A stretch of 5,932 nucleotides of DNA, from contig QHXD01000503.1 in NCBI GenBank assembly GCA_003223895.1, positions 1,801-7,732 of the forward strand, given 5' to 3'. Source of the stretch: Acidobacteriota bacterium (GTDB lineage Bacteria; Acidobacteriota; Terriglobia; 20CM-2-55-15). A program made the position numbers and the translations under genes. Below, piece by piece: positions 5,524-5,932 of the stretch. The notes beneath the pieces are model-generated. The model saw only the letters and a list, made by a program, of their open reading frames with translations. It searched no databases and was not told the DNA's origin. Every line of letters starts with the position of its first letter. Position 1 is the first letter of the stretch.

Positions 5524-5619
5524 TGCAGGCGCCGACTTTAGTCGGCGCGGCCAGACGAAGTCTGGCGGTCGCTCAGTGCGGCTTTCAGCCGCCACGCCGG
5601 CTGAAAGCCGGCGCCTACA
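5524..5619. repeat. Four-hairpin palindromic element (REP/MITE-like)
   Basis: Four hairpins stand side by side: 5529-5548 (gcgccgac-ttta-gtcggcgc), 5550-5566 (gccagac-gaa-gtctggc), 5578-5592 (gcggct-ttc-agccgc) and 5595-5613 (cgccggct-gaa-agccggcg). The outer edges (tgcaggcgcc at 5524-5533 and ggcgcctaca at 5610-5619) are inverted repeats matching at 9 of 10 positions, so the element as a whole is also a near-palindrome. The right hairpin with its GCTGAA cap and trailing CTACA resembles the arms at 1308-1390, suggesting one related repeat family. No target-site duplication was identified with confidence, and no transposase is encoded. Confidence 0.8.
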
Positions 5620-5638
5620 AACTTCTCGCCAAGCCTCA

Positions 5639-5780
5639 ACATCTTTAGCAACGACGCTGCTAATTTCGCGACGCCGCGGAAATCTTTGTCGAGGCGTCGA
5701 CATCTTTTGCAACGGCATTGCTAATTTTGCAGCGGCGTTGCTAAAGTTAGCCGCGCCATTGCTAAGTTGGCGGCGCCATT
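5639..5780. repeat. Degenerate 20/21-nt tandem repeat array, seven units
   Basis: Units begin at 5639, 5659, 5679, 5700, 5720, 5740 and 5761, with lengths 20, 20, 21, 20, 20, 21 and 20. Units 1 and 4 share the core acatctttNgcaacg (16 of 20 identical), and units 2 and 5 share gctaattt (14 of 20). Units 1-3 and 4-6 are each 61 nt, so a 61-nt higher-order repeat is visible. Several unit junctions carry the dyad TTAGCA...TGCTAA (for example 5645-5650 with 5658-5663). No spacers of CRISPR type are present. The array lies 27 nt past the stop codon of the RRM gene, in its likely 3' transcribed region, and upstream of the TonB promoter. Confidence 0.75.
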
Positions 5781-5806
5781 GCTGAAGCTTCAACTTTCTC
5801 GAAGGT

Positions 5807-5932
5807 TTAGGCGCTGCTTGAAAGAGGCTTGACGCGGGCAACCTGAATTGTACGTCCCTCGAGGGTTTGGCCGTTCAAAGCCCGCACTGCTTCATCCAGT
5901 TTTCCGGAGTTCATCAACTGAACGTAGGCGAA
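5807..5932 (-). CDS. RRM-domain RNA-binding protein, C-terminal part (partial at right edge)
   Basis: The frame enters from the right edge on the - strand and stops at TAA 5809-5807, giving 41 residues. They match the second half of a single RNA recognition motif: FAYVQLMNS is the end of RNP1 (aromatic-rich strand beta-3). KLDEAVRALNGQTLEGR is helix alpha-2 plus the following loop, with the typical A-x-x-x-LNG. TIQVARVKP is strand beta-4. A short tail, LSSSA, ends the protein. Small single-RRM proteins of this type occur in cyanobacteria and various other bacteria, where they bind single-stranded RNA; some are cold-inducible. The RNA target here is unknown. The N-terminus, start and RNP2 are outside the window. 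A structured repeat array follows directly downstream and may be in the 3' UTR. Confidence 0.85.
   Translation of the reverse strand, partial: FAYVQLMNSGKLDEAVRALNGQTLEGRTIQVARVKPLSSSA

Larger units (their letters stand above)
5398..5806. other. 409-bp gene-free region between the RRM gene end and the TonB gene start
   Basis: This stretch holds three things: the TonB leader and candidate promoter (5398-5489), the four-hairpin palindromic element (5524-5619), and the 20/21-nt tandem array (5639-5780). The rest (5490-5523, 5620-5638, 5781-5806) shows nothing recognisable. An open frame on the - strand (5461-5841) spans the repeats, but it overlaps the RRM gene out of frame and looks non-coding. 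Confidence 0.7.

Noticed and set aside
5639..5780. CRISPR array
   Set aside because: Units are contiguous at 20-21 nt with no unique spacers, they are degenerate, and no cas gene is present.
5461..5841. 126-codon - strand open frame across the repeats
   Set aside because: It overlaps the RRM gene out of frame, is composed mostly of translated hairpins and tandem units, and has no recognisable domain.

Overview
The window looks like chromosomal sequence from a moderately GC-rich Gram-negative bacterium, most likely an acidobacterium. That assignment is an inference. It rests on the TonB-family protein with a Gly-Met/Val-Pro-Gly-Gly linker, an RRM-type RNA-binding protein, an anti-sigma/anti-anti-sigma pair, and short GC-rich palindromic repeats whose hairpin caps read GCTGAA. 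No mobile element, CRISPR array, rRNA or tRNA gene was seen.

Layout, left to right. (1) The last 17 codons of an unidentified + strand gene. (2) A + strand CNNM/CBS/CorC membrane protein gene (68-1319), broken near position 945 by a small deletion that shifts frame. (3) A perfect 27-bp inverted repeat (1308-1390) lying between two convergent genes and supplying the stop codon of both. (4) aroA (EPSP synthase) on the - strand (1379-2669), broken by a +1 shift near 2027. (5) A 58-bp divergent intergenic region, then a + strand two-gene unit with a 4-nt overlap: an RsbW/SpoIIAB-like ATP-binding protein (2728-3168) and an RsbV/SpoIIAA-like STAS protein (3165-3509). (6) On the - strand, a patatin-like phospholipase (3472-4518, possibly to 4572) whose 3' end overlaps the STAS gene tail to tail by 38 bp. 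Upstream of it is a TonB-family energy transducer (4606-5397) that probably heads the same transcript. (7) A 409-bp gene-free stretch (5398-5806) with a candidate tonB promoter, a four-hairpin palindromic element and a 20/21-nt tandem array. (8) The 3' end of an RRM RNA-binding protein gene, running off the right edge on the - strand.

Functionally, the RsbW/STAS pair is a classic partner-switching module, although no sigma factor or phosphatase is in view. The tonB and patatin genes are both cell-envelope genes and may be co-transcribed. CorC and aroA are ordinary housekeeping genes. Having both frameshifted about 1.1 kb apart, on either side of a palindromic repeat, is the main anomaly; it means either local decay or local assembly error. 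I found no clear undescribed multi-gene system. The unexplained structure is the repeat content at 1308-1390, 5524-5619 and 5639-5780.
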